The position numbers and the translations under genes are program-made. Under the pieces are notes generated by a model. It was given only the letters and a program-made list of their open reading frames with translations. It searched no databases and was not told the origin of the DNA. From Hymenobacter yonginensis (GTDB taxonomy: Bacteria > Bacteroidota > Bacteroidia > Cytophagales > Hymenobacteraceae), in NCBI RefSeq assembly GCF_027625995.1, contig NZ_CP115396.1, forward strand, positions 2,790,001-2,854,000: 64,000 nucleotides of DNA, written 5' to 3'. This document shows, piece by piece, positions 42,131-51,155 of this stretch (position 1 is its first letter; every line of letters begins with the position of its first letter).

Positions 42131-45100
42131 TTAGAAGTCGATACCCAGGTGGAAGAATACCCGGCGGGTGCTGGGGTAGCCAGCTACGTCAACCTGCGCG
42201 AAGTTGGACGTAGCGCCGAAGTTGGAAACTTCCGGATCGTAGCCTACATAATCCGTCCAGGTAATCAGATTGTTCCCCGACACACCAATTCTAATGTTCG
42301 ACACATATTCCTTGAACAAGCTGGTCCGCAGGGCGGTGGGCAGCGAGTAGTACAGAGAGGCTTCGCGCAGACGCACATAGCCCGAGTTCTGAATGAACTG
42401 ACGAGCACTCAAGCCTTCAGTTGAGAAACCTTGGCGGGCCTCACCCTTAGTAACTGGGTTACCATCGGCGTCAAACAAGCCGCTGTTCTCGCTCCAGTCT
42501 TTCGACGTACCGCCTTCGTCCTTCAGCAGTTCGCTCAGGTTGCTGTTATACCCATCCTTTTTCCAGTGGAAGAGGAACGACAACTCGAAGTTTTTGGCAA
42601 TCGTGAAGGAGTTCAGGAACGACATCTGGAACGTCGGCTGTGCATCCTCGTAACGCGTCAGGCCGCTGAAGTTCGGGCTGTTCGGGTCGTTTGGCGTACC
42701 GTACCAGCGCGAAGGCGATTCACCCACCACGAATACGTTGCGGCCGAAAGTGGCACCGAAGCCAGAGCCCGTGTTAAAGGGCGCCACCCGCAGCGGCGTT
42801 TCGTAGAGCTTGGTTACTTCCGTGCGGTTCAGCCAGAACTGCGTCGATGAGTTCCAGTTCAGGAAGGCCTTACGTACAGGGTTCAGGTTCAGGGCCAGTT
42901 CCAGACCACGGTTGCGCAGGTCGCCGATGTTGTAGGCACGGATAGACGTCAGACCGGTAGCGGGAGCCAGCGAGTAGGTGTTGACCAGGTCAAACACTTC
43001 TTTGTTGTAGACCGTAGCTTCCAGACCAATGCGGTTTTCCAGGAAACCCAGGTCGATACCCGCTTCCAGTTCGGTTGCGCGTTCTGGCTTGATATCTGGA
43101 TTGCCCAGCAACGTGGATGGCAACAGGCCGGCGCGGCCGCCCGTGGACGTAGCCGCCAGCGGCGAGTAGAGGGCGCCGAAGAAGGCTGGTCCGCCGGTAG
43201 CACCGTAGGCAACCCGCAGCTTCACCAGGTTCACTGGTTCAACTGTCCAGAAGCCGAACTTTGCCAGGTTGACAGCCAGCGAGGCCTTTGGGAAAGAATA
43301 GTACTTGCCTGGGTCGCCGTTGCGGTTAGATTTGTCGAAACGAATACCAGCCGTGGCGATGATCTGGTCACGAAAGTTTGCTTCTTGCTGTGCTACGAAG
43401 CCTACGTCAGCTTCGTTGGTGAGCACTGTTTCCTGCGTGGTTACAGTACCGCGGTTAGGCGTGTAAGGAGCGCCGGGCGACAGGTTCTGGCCTTGGTTGA
43501 AGCTCAGGTTCTGGCGCTGCGACAGGCGTACGGTACCTACCTGCGAAGTCAGGCTCACGGCCTCACCCAGTTTCCAGTCATAGATCAGGAAGCCCTGCAG
43601 GTTGGTGTTGAAGAAGTTGTTTTTCGAAACGCGGGCAACGCCGGGCAGCGGACGGGCGCGCTGCGACTGCATGTCGCCGGGCAGCGCGAGCAGGGCTTCG
43701 CTGGCCGAATAATCGACACCACCCTGCGCAGCAAAGCGCAGCGAGGAGGTTTCGTTGTCAATCAGGCGCAACGTGAAGTTGGCCGTCTGCACGAAACGGT
43801 TGGTGGTTTCTTCGTTGATGGCACGGCCAACTACTGCCAGCGGGTTGTCGCCGGTGTAGTCAGAATCCGGATACTGGCCGGCTTCGTTCGGGAACAGCTG
43901 CGCGTAGCTTGGCGTGTAGGCCAGGTTGTAGCCCAGCGAAATGCCGTTATTATCGTTGCCAGTGTAGCCACGACGGTTAGACGAATTGATATAGTTGCCG
44001 CTCAGGCCGATATCAATCCGCTGACCAATTTTCTGGTCGATGTTGGCCCGCACCGAGTGGCGCTCAAAACCCGTACGCTTCACAATACCATCTTCCTTGG
44101 CGGTAGAACCTGCCACGTAGAAGCGGGTGCGCTCGTTGCCGCCCGAAACGCTCAGGCCGGTGTTGCGCAGGAAAGCCGTGTTACCGTAGATTTCTTTTTC
44201 GTAATCGTAGATTTTACCCGACGACGTTGCGGCAGCCAGTTTAGCCTTCTCATCAGCCAGACGGGCGCCTGCATAGAATTTCTCCAGCTTGGCATCGGTC
44301 CAGTCTTCTTTGCCGAGCAGGCGCCAGGCTTCGGCGAAGCCCAGGTCTTGGTTGAAGCTGATGCGGGTTTTGCCGGCAGCGCCACGCTTAGTTCTGATTA
44401 CGATTACACCGGCGTTAGCACGGGTACCGTAAATAGCCGCCGCGCTGGGGCCTTTCAGTACCTCAATCGACTCAATGTCGTTGGGGTTAAGGTCAGCCAG
44501 ACGGTTGATGCCGTTATCCTGGCTGGTACGGCCGGTACCGGCCGCAGCGCCCGAGAAGGCCGCCGAACCGGCGCCGTTGCCAACTTCAGCGTTGATGGCG
44601 TATACACCATCGATAACGTACAGAGGCTGCGACGAACCGTTGATAGTAGAAATACCTCGCAGCTGCACCGACATGCCGCCACCGGGAGCACCGCTGGTCT
44701 GGGCAATGTTGGCGCCCACAATTTTACCGCTCAAGGCAGCATCCACCGATACCGGACGGGTGCTACCCGTCAGGTCTTTGGCAGAAATCGTGGTGATGGC
44801 ATTCGCCAGGTTAGCGCGCTTGATGTTAGTGGCGAGGCCCGTTACTACTACTTCATCCAGGTTGCGGGTAGAAGAAGCGAGTGCTACGTTTACGGCTGAG
44901 CCGTCGCCGATTGGGCGGTCTACGGAGCCGTAACCGATAAAGCTAAAAGTCAGCGTAGTGGCCGTAGCAGGTACACTCAGCGTATACGAGCCATCAGCGT
45001 TGGTAGAAGCTCCTACCGTGGTTCCCTTCACGAGAACGGTTACACCAGGCAGACCTTGCCCAGTGGCCGTGTCGGTAACACGGCCGGAAATGCTGCGATT

Positions 45101-45166
45101 CTGGGCCGCTGCCTGCTGCATCAGGACTGGCGACACCATCAGCGCACTTAGGAGAAGTTTACGCAT
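42131..45166 (-). CDS. SusC/RagA-family TonB-dependent transporter (pair B)
   Basis: A 1011-residue protein with signal peptide (LMQQAAAQ), regulatory domain opening NRSISGRVTDTATGQGLPGVTV, TonB box-like LDEVVVTGL near residue 105, plug motifs VQLRGISTI and PLYVIDGVYAI, and a barrel ending VFFHLGIDF. The AAAQNRSISGRVTD opening is shared with pairs C and D. It is divergent from pair C across an 898-bp gap and preceded by a consensus -7 box at 45219. Confidence 0.95.
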   Translation of the reverse strand: MRKLLLSALMVSPVLMQQAAAQNRSISGRVTDTATGQGLPGVTVLVKGTTVGASTNADGSYTLSVPATATTLTFSFIGYGSVDRPIGDGSAVNVALASSTRNLDEVVVTGLATNIKRANLANAITTISAKDLTGSTRPVSVDAALSGKIVGANIAQTSGAPGGGMSVQLRGISTINGSSQPLYVIDGVYAINAEVGNGAGSAAFSGAAAGTGRTSQDNGINRLADLNPNDIESIEVLKGPSAAAIYGTRANAGVIVIRTKRGAAGKTRISFNQDLGFAEAWRLLGKEDWTDAKLEKFYAGARLADEKAKLAAATSSGKIYDYEKEIYGNTAFLRNTGLSVSGGNERTRFYVAGSTAKEDGIVKRTGFERHSVRANIDQKIGQRIDIGLSGNYINSSNRRGYTGNDNNGISLGYNLAYTPSYAQLFPNEAGQYPDSDYTGDNPLAVVGRAINEETTNRFVQTANFTLRLIDNETSSLRFAAQGGVDYSASEALLALPGDMQSQRARPLPGVARVSKNNFFNTNLQGFLIYDWKLGEAVSLTSQVGTVRLSQRQNLSFNQGQNLSPGAPYTPNRGTVTTQETVLTNEADVGFVAQQEANFRDQIIATAGIRFDKSNRNGDPGKYYSFPKASLAVNLAKFGFWTVEPVNLVKLRVAYGATGGPAFFGALYSPLAATSTGGRAGLLPSTLLGNPDIKPERATELEAGIDLGFLENRIGLEATVYNKEVFDLVNTYSLAPATGLTSIRAYNIGDLRNRGLELALNLNPVRKAFLNWNSSTQFWLNRTEVTKLYETPLRVAPFNTGSGFGATFGRNVFVVGESPSRWYGTPNDPNSPNFSGLTRYEDAQPTFQMSFLNSFTIAKNFELSFLFHWKKDGYNSNLSELLKDEGGTSKDWSENSGLFDADGNPVTKGEARQGFSTEGLSARQFIQNSGYVRLREASLYYSLPTALRTSLFKEYVSNIRIGVSGNNLITWTDYVGYDPEVSNFGATSNFAQVDVAGYPSTRRVFFHLGIDF

Positions 45167-45218
45167 GTAGGTGAGTGAGTTTGGTGAGTGAAATTTGATG
45201 GATGTAAAAGGTTTGGGC

Positions 45219-45226
45219 CAAACGTA
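45219..45226 (-). promoter_or_regulatory. -7 promoter box TACGTTTG for SusCD pair B
   Basis: Exact TAnnTTTG on the minus strand about 53 nt upstream of the SusC start codon. Confidence 0.5.
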
Positions 45227-45968
45227 GCGAAAAAACTCAATGAAATGACGCCAAGCCCAGTAAAATTTGCATTTACCGAACTAACGGCGACAAGCATACT
45301 TATATAAACAATCCCGTATGCTCCTGCTACTTTAAACCTGTCTAAACCGATTCGACTACGCCATTTATTGTGTTTTTTCAAGCCTACCTTTACTAGCTGT
45401 GGGACGCCGATAGCATCTTGGCTCCTATGCATCAGATCAGTATATTATCCTGGCAGGCAGGCTCCATAACCTAGCCGAAATACACCCGCAATTTGGCCCA
45501 TGCTAATGAGGCAGCTTTCTACTCCATCGGCGCAACTTAACAATAGGAGTTGTCGGCCGTGGCCATCTGCCCCTATTCTGTGCCTGCTTTGCTTAAGTGG
45601 TGGCCGCTTATAGCCTGCTGGCATTTGGCACTACCCGGATTGGCTGGCAGGTCAGACCGGGTTTCCCTCTGCTCTCAACTTGCGCTAGAATGCTAAGCTG
45701 TCTGCGACTTCTGTATCGTAGAATGGGTGCAGTAGCCGGAAAACAGTGGCGGCCCTTGACATGCCCCCTGCGACGAGAGCAGGCTAGGGTTGACCACCCA
45801 ATTGTACTGCGGCGGCTTCTGTGCTATCTACGCTACTACACTATGAAGAGCTCTTTTACTAACAATCTAGATAATTGAATAATGCACCATTGCTTTTCGG
45901 TTACCCCTGCTTTACTATCCGGTTATCAAATATTATTGGCTTTATTGCCGGAAGTCTTGGCAAGGTTG
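45227..45968. other. gene-free divergent spacer between SusCD pairs B and C
   Basis: Together with the two promoters the gap spans 45167-46064 (898 bp). It is visibly poorer in G+C than its surroundings, especially after 45830. Short frames exist, for example at 45597-45878, but their composition and hydrophobic/Cys pattern do not look like a protein. No ECF sigma or anti-sigma gene is present. I see no strong repeat or hairpin in it. Confidence 0.6.
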
Positions 45969-45976
45969 TAAGTTTA
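45969..45976 (+). promoter_or_regulatory. candidate -7 box TAAGTTTA for SusCD pair C
   Basis: One mismatch to TAnnTTTG. The local sequence GGTTGTAAGTT is matched upstream of pair D (GGTTGTAAATT at 51056), at the same roughly 90-nt distance from the SusC start. Confidence 0.4.
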
Positions 45977-46064
45977 GCTTCCTAACGCTCGGACTCTGTA
46001 GATTATACCGGGTTTCTCGTTTTGCTTATCAGCCCTTTTTTCACTCACCCATTTTTCACCCTTT

Positions 46065-49000
46065 ATGCAAAAAGCTTTACTCATGAGCACTTTGCTCATG
46101 GCCTCCGCATTCCAGGAGGTAGCGGCGCAGAACCGCAGTATTTCCGGCCGGGTAACTGACCGCCAGACTGGCGAGGGTCTGCCAGGTGTAACGGTACTTT
46201 TGAAAGGCACGTCCAATGGCGTGTCTACCAACTCAGACGGTACCTTCGCGTTGTCTAACGTGCCCGCAACCGGCGGCACGCTGGTTATCAGCTCGATTGG
46301 CTTCATTAGCATTGAGCGCCCGATTGGCACCGACAGCCAGATCAACGTGGGCCTAGCTACTGACTCCAAGCAGCTGAGCGAAGTAGTGGTAACGGCCTTC
46401 GGTATCGAGCGTCAGACCAAAGAGCTTACCTACAGTGTACAGCAGGTAGAAGGCAAAAACCTGGTACAAGCCGGCCAGCCTAACGTTACCAACGCCTTGC
46501 AGGGCCGGGTAGCAGGTGTAACCGTGCGTCAGTCGAGTGGGATGCCTGGCTCGTCGTCGCAGATTACCATCCGTGGCAGCCGCTTCCTGACCGGCAACAA
46601 CCAGCCGCTGTACGTAGTGGACGGTTTGCCTATTGAAAGCAATGCCGACTTTGGCGGGGGTGTTTCCGGTACCGACGCTTCGAGCCGGGCCCTCGACATC
46701 AACCCCAACGACATCGAGAGCATCTCGGTGCTGAAAGGCGGGGCTGCTTCGGCCCTTTATGGTAACCGCGCCAATAACGGCGTAGTGGTTATCACCACCA
46801 AGCGTGGCAAAGGCCTCGATAAGCCGGCTCAACTGAGCTACAGCACCGACTATTCCTGGGATACCCCTTCCGTGCTGCCGGAGCTGCAAAGCAAGTATGC
46901 ACAGGGCAGCGCCGGTACTTTCAGCCCCAATACGTCCCTCTCCTGGGGCCCACTGCTGACGGACCTCAATCCTGCTGTGCTCGACAACGGCGGCAAGCCG
47001 CTGGTACCGGGCAAAGTGTATGACAACGTAGAACCCTTCTTCCGGACCGGCCACACGGCCAACCACTCGGTGGGCCTGGCAGGCAATGGCAGCTACGGCA
47101 ACTACGCCGTAGGCCTGGGCTATACCAACCAGGAAGGTATTGTGCCCACCACGGGCATGAAGCGCTACACTGGCAAAATCAGCGGTGACTTCAAGGTTAC
47201 GCCTAAGCTGACCGTTGGTGCTTCGCTGAACTACTCCAACATCGACATCGACAAAATTGCTGGTGGCTCGAACACGTCGAACCCCCTGTTCACCACGTAC
47301 TTCGCACCGCGCAGCTACGACCTGTGGGGCATTCCGTTCGAAAACGCCAGCAATCCGTTCCTGCAGATTCACTACCGGGCTGCTATTGATAACCCACGCT
47401 GGTCGCTGAAGCACAACTACTTCAACGAGCGCACCAACCGGGTATTCGGTAACGTCAACTCGGCGTACAAATTCACCGACTGGCTGTCGCTCAACTACCG
47501 TATTGGCGTTGACCAGTACACCACCGACGGCAAGGAAGTATACGACCTGGGATCGGGCTTCACCGGCGGCCGCACGGCTATTCCAAGCGGGGGCCAGGTA
47601 AACGACTATTCCGTTATCCAGAGCCAGGTTAACTCCAACGTCAACCTGTCGTTCAACAAGAACCTGACGGAAGACATCAACCTGAACCTGCTGGTTGGTA
47701 ACGAATTCTACAACATCAGCAACCGGTTCCAGAGCATGCTGGGCCAGGGCATCACCATCGGTGGCCTGCGCAACATCGGCTCTACCATCACGCAGACGAC
47801 CAGCGAAACTCTCGACCGTAAGCGCACGGTCGGCTTCTACGGCAACATGATTGCGTCGTGGAAGGACATGATTTTCCTGAATGCCTCCGGCCGCCAGGAT
47901 TATATCTCCAACCTGGAGCGTGACAACCGCAAAATCTTCTATCCTTCGGCTGGTCTCGGCTTCGTGATTACGGAAGCCATTTCGGTTCCACAGAACATTC
48001 TGAGCTTTGCTAAGGTGCGCGCTTCGTACGCCGAAACCGCGCAGGCTCCTGGCGACGCTTATGCGACTCGCACGGTGTTCAACCGCGGTGGCGCCGGTAG
48101 TGGCTTCCTCAGCGACGGTATCAACTTCCCCTTCAATGGGCAGGGTGGTCTCACGCAGAGCGACATTCTGCGCTCCCCGGATCTGCGCCCGATCAACATC
48201 AAGGTTTCAGAAGTGGGCGCTGATCTGCGCTTCCTCAACAACCGTCTGACCTTCGACTACACCTACTTCAAATCGGTGGCATCGGATCAGATCTTCTCCG
48301 TACCGATGGCTCCATCGGCCGGCTACACTTCGCGCTTCATCAATGCCGGCGACCTGCAGACTACCGGCAACGAGTTGACCGTAGGCGTAACGCCCTTCCA
48401 GAGCACGGATGGCTTCAACTGGAACATTACGGCTAACTACACCTCGTACCGGAACCGGGTGAAAGAGTTGTCGGATGGTGTAGACAACATCTTCATTGGG
48501 GGCTTCGTGACGCCAAACGTGCGCGCGCAGGCCAACAACCTCTACCCCGTGCTGTTCGGGTCGCGCTACAAGCGTAGCCCCAGCGGCGACATCGTGGTGG
48601 ACGACGACGGCTACCCCGTTGCTGACGAGGAAAACGGCGTAATCGGCCAGGTTCAGCCAAAGTATGAGCTGGGCGTTACCAACAATTTCAGCTTTAAGGG
48701 CCTCGCCCTGCTGGTACAGGTTGACATGCGTCGGGGAGCTCAGATGTACGGTGGCAATACGCGCCTGGCCAAGCTGTATGGCATGGACAAGGAAACCGAG
48801 GACCGCGAGTCGGACTACGTTTTCTCGGGTGTGAAGGAAGTGCGCGATGCCAACAACAACGTGACTGGCTATACGCCTAACACGACGGCTATCAAGCGCG
48901 ACCAAGTATACTGGTCGCAGGTACTGGACGGTATTTCGGAGTCGAACGTGTACAGCACCGACTTTGTGCGTCTGCGCGAAGTATCGCTGTCATATACACT

Positions 49001-49202
49001 GCCCACTTCGCTGGTTAGCAAGACCGGCGTATTCAGCAACATTGCCATTTCGGCAATCGGCCGCAACCTGTTCCTGATTACGGACTACCCCAACTTCGAC
49101 CCGGAAACCAGTGTGGGCGGTGCCTCCAACTTCCAGGGTCTGGAATATGTATCGCTGCCGCAACTGCGCTCCTATGGCGCATCGCTGCGTGTTACGTTCT
49201 AA
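46065..49202 (+). CDS. SusC/RagA-family TonB-dependent transporter (pair C)
   Basis: A 1045-residue transporter. The signal peptide ends EVAAQ, the regulatory domain covers about 22-105, the TonB box-like LSEVVVTAF follows, and the plug has ITIRGSRF and QPLYVVDGLPI. The barrel ends LRSYGASLRVTF. Its first 105 or so residues are about 80% identical to those of pair D, then similarity falls sharply. Followed 33 nt later by a SusD of the SusD-like_2 type. Confidence 0.95.
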   Translation: MQKALLMSTLLMASAFQEVAAQNRSISGRVTDRQTGEGLPGVTVLLKGTSNGVSTNSDGTFALSNVPATGGTLVISSIGFISIERPIGTDSQINVGLATDSKQLSEVVVTAFGIERQTKELTYSVQQVEGKNLVQAGQPNVTNALQGRVAGVTVRQSSGMPGSSSQITIRGSRFLTGNNQPLYVVDGLPIESNADFGGGVSGTDASSRALDINPNDIESISVLKGGAASALYGNRANNGVVVITTKRGKGLDKPAQLSYSTDYSWDTPSVLPELQSKYAQGSAGTFSPNTSLSWGPLLTDLNPAVLDNGGKPLVPGKVYDNVEPFFRTGHTANHSVGLAGNGSYGNYAVGLGYTNQEGIVPTTGMKRYTGKISGDFKVTPKLTVGASLNYSNIDIDKIAGGSNTSNPLFTTYFAPRSYDLWGIPFENASNPFLQIHYRAAIDNPRWSLKHNYFNERTNRVFGNVNSAYKFTDWLSLNYRIGVDQYTTDGKEVYDLGSGFTGGRTAIPSGGQVNDYSVIQSQVNSNVNLSFNKNLTEDINLNLLVGNEFYNISNRFQSMLGQGITIGGLRNIGSTITQTTSETLDRKRTVGFYGNMIASWKDMIFLNASGRQDYISNLERDNRKIFYPSAGLGFVITEAISVPQNILSFAKVRASYAETAQAPGDAYATRTVFNRGGAGSGFLSDGINFPFNGQGGLTQSDILRSPDLRPINIKVSEVGADLRFLNNRLTFDYTYFKSVASDQIFSVPMAPSAGYTSRFINAGDLQTTGNELTVGVTPFQSTDGFNWNITANYTSYRNRVKELSDGVDNIFIGGFVTPNVRAQANNLYPVLFGSRYKRSPSGDIVVDDDGYPVADEENGVIGQVQPKYELGVTNNFSFKGLALLVQVDMRRGAQMYGGNTRLAKLYGMDKETEDRESDYVFSGVKEVRDANNNVTGYTPNTTAIKRDQVYWSQVLDGISESNVYSTDFVRLREVSLSYTLPTSLVSKTGVFSNIAISAIGRNLFLITDYPNFDPETSVGGASNFQGLEYVSLPQLRSYGASLRVTF

Positions 49203-49235
49203 TTTCCTTCACTCTACTTGCGCATTTCCTGTCAT

Positions 49236-50729
49236 ATGAGACATTCTAAACTGACTCCTTATCTGATGATGATGGGCCTGGTTTTCGGAACCAACGCCTG
49301 CTCCGACGATAAGCTGGACGAAATAAATACCAACCCCAACAGCCCAGTGGATGCTCCGCTGGCGCTGCTCATGCCCCAGGTAGCGGTTGATGCTGCCTTC
49401 GGCATCTCGGGCACCGACTTAGCCTGGTACTCTTCTATCTTCGTAGAGCATACAGCTGGGGTTCATGCCCAGTTCGAGTCGGCTGATAAGCGCGCCAATG
49501 CTTCTTTCAATGCAACGGCCACGTCCAATAACTGGGACGACATCTATGCCACCGAGCTGCAGGATCTGGATCTGATGATTTCGCGGGGTTCTACTGGTGG
49601 TGCCGAAGCCGATTCGTGGCGTTATGTGGGCATTGCCAAAGTGCTCAAGGCTTACGTGATGAGCGTGACCACGGACCTGTTTGGCCGGGTGCCTTACTCG
49701 GAGGCCAACAAAGGTGCTGCCAACCTGAAGCCCACCTACGACACGCAGCAAAGCATTTACACCAGCCTGAATGCGCTGCTCGATGAGGCCATTGTGGATC
49801 TGGACAAGCCTTCGGCAAAAACGCCAGGCTCTGCCGACTTCTACTACAACGGCGACGCAGCTAAGTGGAAAAAGGCAGCATATGCACTGAAAGTGCGGCT
49901 GGCCAACCACTTGAGCAAGCGCGACCCTGCCGGGTCGGCGGCTGCGGTGCTGGCAGCCCTGCCAAACGCCTTTGCCTCTTCGGCCGACAACCTGTCGTTC
50001 ACGAAGTACACCTCGACGGCTATCGGGGAAAACCCCTGGTTCCAGGAAGAGAATGACCGTAGCCACTTCGCCGTGAGCACGACGTTCTTCAACATCCTGC
50101 GCAACACCACAGCCGCCACCGACGCCAACCCAGCCGACAACGATCCACGCATCCCGTTTCTCATTGATCCGGTAGGCCGCGTGGCTACGGCCGCCCGGGT
50201 AGGTGCCCCCAACGGCACCGCCATCAACGACCAGGGCCGCACCCGTTATTCGCGCGCCTCGGTTAACCTGGTTAACGCCACGGCCGTGCAGCCGATGCTG
50301 ACGTACTCGGAGCTGAAGTTCATTGAGGCCGAAGCCCGTCTGCGCACCGGCGACCGGACCGGCGCCTATGCGGCCTATGTGACGGCAGTCAATGCTGATC
50401 TGAGCATCAAGGGGGGTACTGATTTCCTTAGCACCAGCACCAGCGCTACTTCGCTGGAGTTCCGCAACCGGGTGTTCGTAGGAGCTACTAACCTGACCCT
50501 GCGCGACATTATCACCCAGAAGTACATCTCCTTCTTCGTGTATCAGTCGATCGAGGCCTACAACGACTATCGTCGTACGGGTTTCCCAACGCTCAACAAT
50601 CCCCGCAACTCGGTATTCTTCCCTCGTCGGTTCCCGTATCCACAGAGCGAGCTGGATACGAATGCCGAAAACGTACCTACTACTGCCATCGGCAATGGGG
50701 TATGGTGGGATGATGGTTCGGAAGACTAA
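49236..50729 (+). CDS. SusD-like lipoprotein, SusD_2 type (pair C)
   Basis: A 497-residue lipoprotein. The ATG at 49236 (MRHSKLTPYLMMMGLVFGTNAC) gives a signal with Cys at residue 22. A TTG 18 nt upstream is possible but unnecessary. Features of the SusD_2 (PF12771-like) branch are the DKLDEINTNPNSP opening, ADSWRYVGIAKVLKAYVMSVTTDLFGRVPYSEA, and the C-terminal PRRFPYPQSELDTNAENV. This branch is often linked to peptide- or small-ligand uptake rather than classical glycans, an association and not proof. It ends at a terminator before the pair D promoter region. Confidence 0.92.
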   Translation: MRHSKLTPYLMMMGLVFGTNACSDDKLDEINTNPNSPVDAPLALLMPQVAVDAAFGISGTDLAWYSSIFVEHTAGVHAQFESADKRANASFNATATSNNWDDIYATELQDLDLMISRGSTGGAEADSWRYVGIAKVLKAYVMSVTTDLFGRVPYSEANKGAANLKPTYDTQQSIYTSLNALLDEAIVDLDKPSAKTPGSADFYYNGDAAKWKKAAYALKVRLANHLSKRDPAGSAAAVLAALPNAFASSADNLSFTKYTSTAIGENPWFQEENDRSHFAVSTTFFNILRNTTAATDANPADNDPRIPFLIDPVGRVATAARVGAPNGTAINDQGRTRYSRASVNLVNATAVQPMLTYSELKFIEAEARLRTGDRTGAYAAYVTAVNADLSIKGGTDFLSTSTSATSLEFRNRVFVGATNLTLRDIITQKYISFFVYQSIEAYNDYRRTGFPTLNNPRNSVFFPRRFPYPQSELDTNAENVPTTAIGNGVWWDDGSED

Positions 50730-50752
50730 TCCATTCCTGCTGTGCTAACAGC

Positions 50753-50787
50753 AAAGGGGGCCAGATACATTCTGACCCCCTTTTTTT
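50753..50787 (+). terminator. intrinsic terminator after SusCD pair C
   Basis: AAAGGGGGCCAGA / TCTGACCCCCTTT with one mismatch, then T7. It lies 24 nt past the SusD stop. Confidence 0.85.
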
Positions 50788-51155
50788 GTACTAAGCCAAC
50801 TAGCCCGATCAAATATTATCAGTTTCACAAATAAGTCTTAAAAAACGATTAAAATATTAATATAAAGCGCATATACGCCCAATATCCTTTATATAACCCC
50901 CAAATATGTAGTTACACACATCTCAACATTACATATTACAAACTACCAAATATGACTTTTCTTTGGTCGACAACAAAAGTATTGTGGGACATAGCCGATT
51001 CGTGGTTGCTTCACTACCAGCGAATATTCTCTCATTATTTTGGAATTGACAATCCGGTTGTAAATTCGGACTTCGGAGGTTGGCAATGTGGTTGTAATAC
51101 GCATTTCTTACCTACTTTTTCATAGGCTCACATTCTCACTTTTTCAACACACCTC
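50788..51155 (+). promoter_or_regulatory. AT-rich upstream region of SusCD pair D
   Basis: This 368-bp stretch is strongly AT-rich up to about 50,970, unlike the rest of the window. It holds no plausible gene. Its distal half carries the pair D promoter at 51040-51068. An AT-rich tract this size upstream of a promoter could be a target for nucleoid proteins or an UP-type element; that is inference. Confidence 0.55.
51040..51068 (+). promoter_or_regulatory. promoter of SusCD pair D: TTG, 18 nt, TAAATTCG
   Basis: TTG at 51040-51042 followed by an 18-nt spacer and TAAATTCG at 51061-51068, close to the Bacteroidetes -33/-7 consensus. This is the only site in the window where both elements are well spaced. 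It leaves a leader of about 80 nt. Confidence 0.5.

Noticed and set aside
45597-45878. Possible 93-residue gene in the gap between pairs B and C
   Set aside because: Composition is not protein-like, there is no promoter box or terminator, and it resembles none of the neighbours in codon use.
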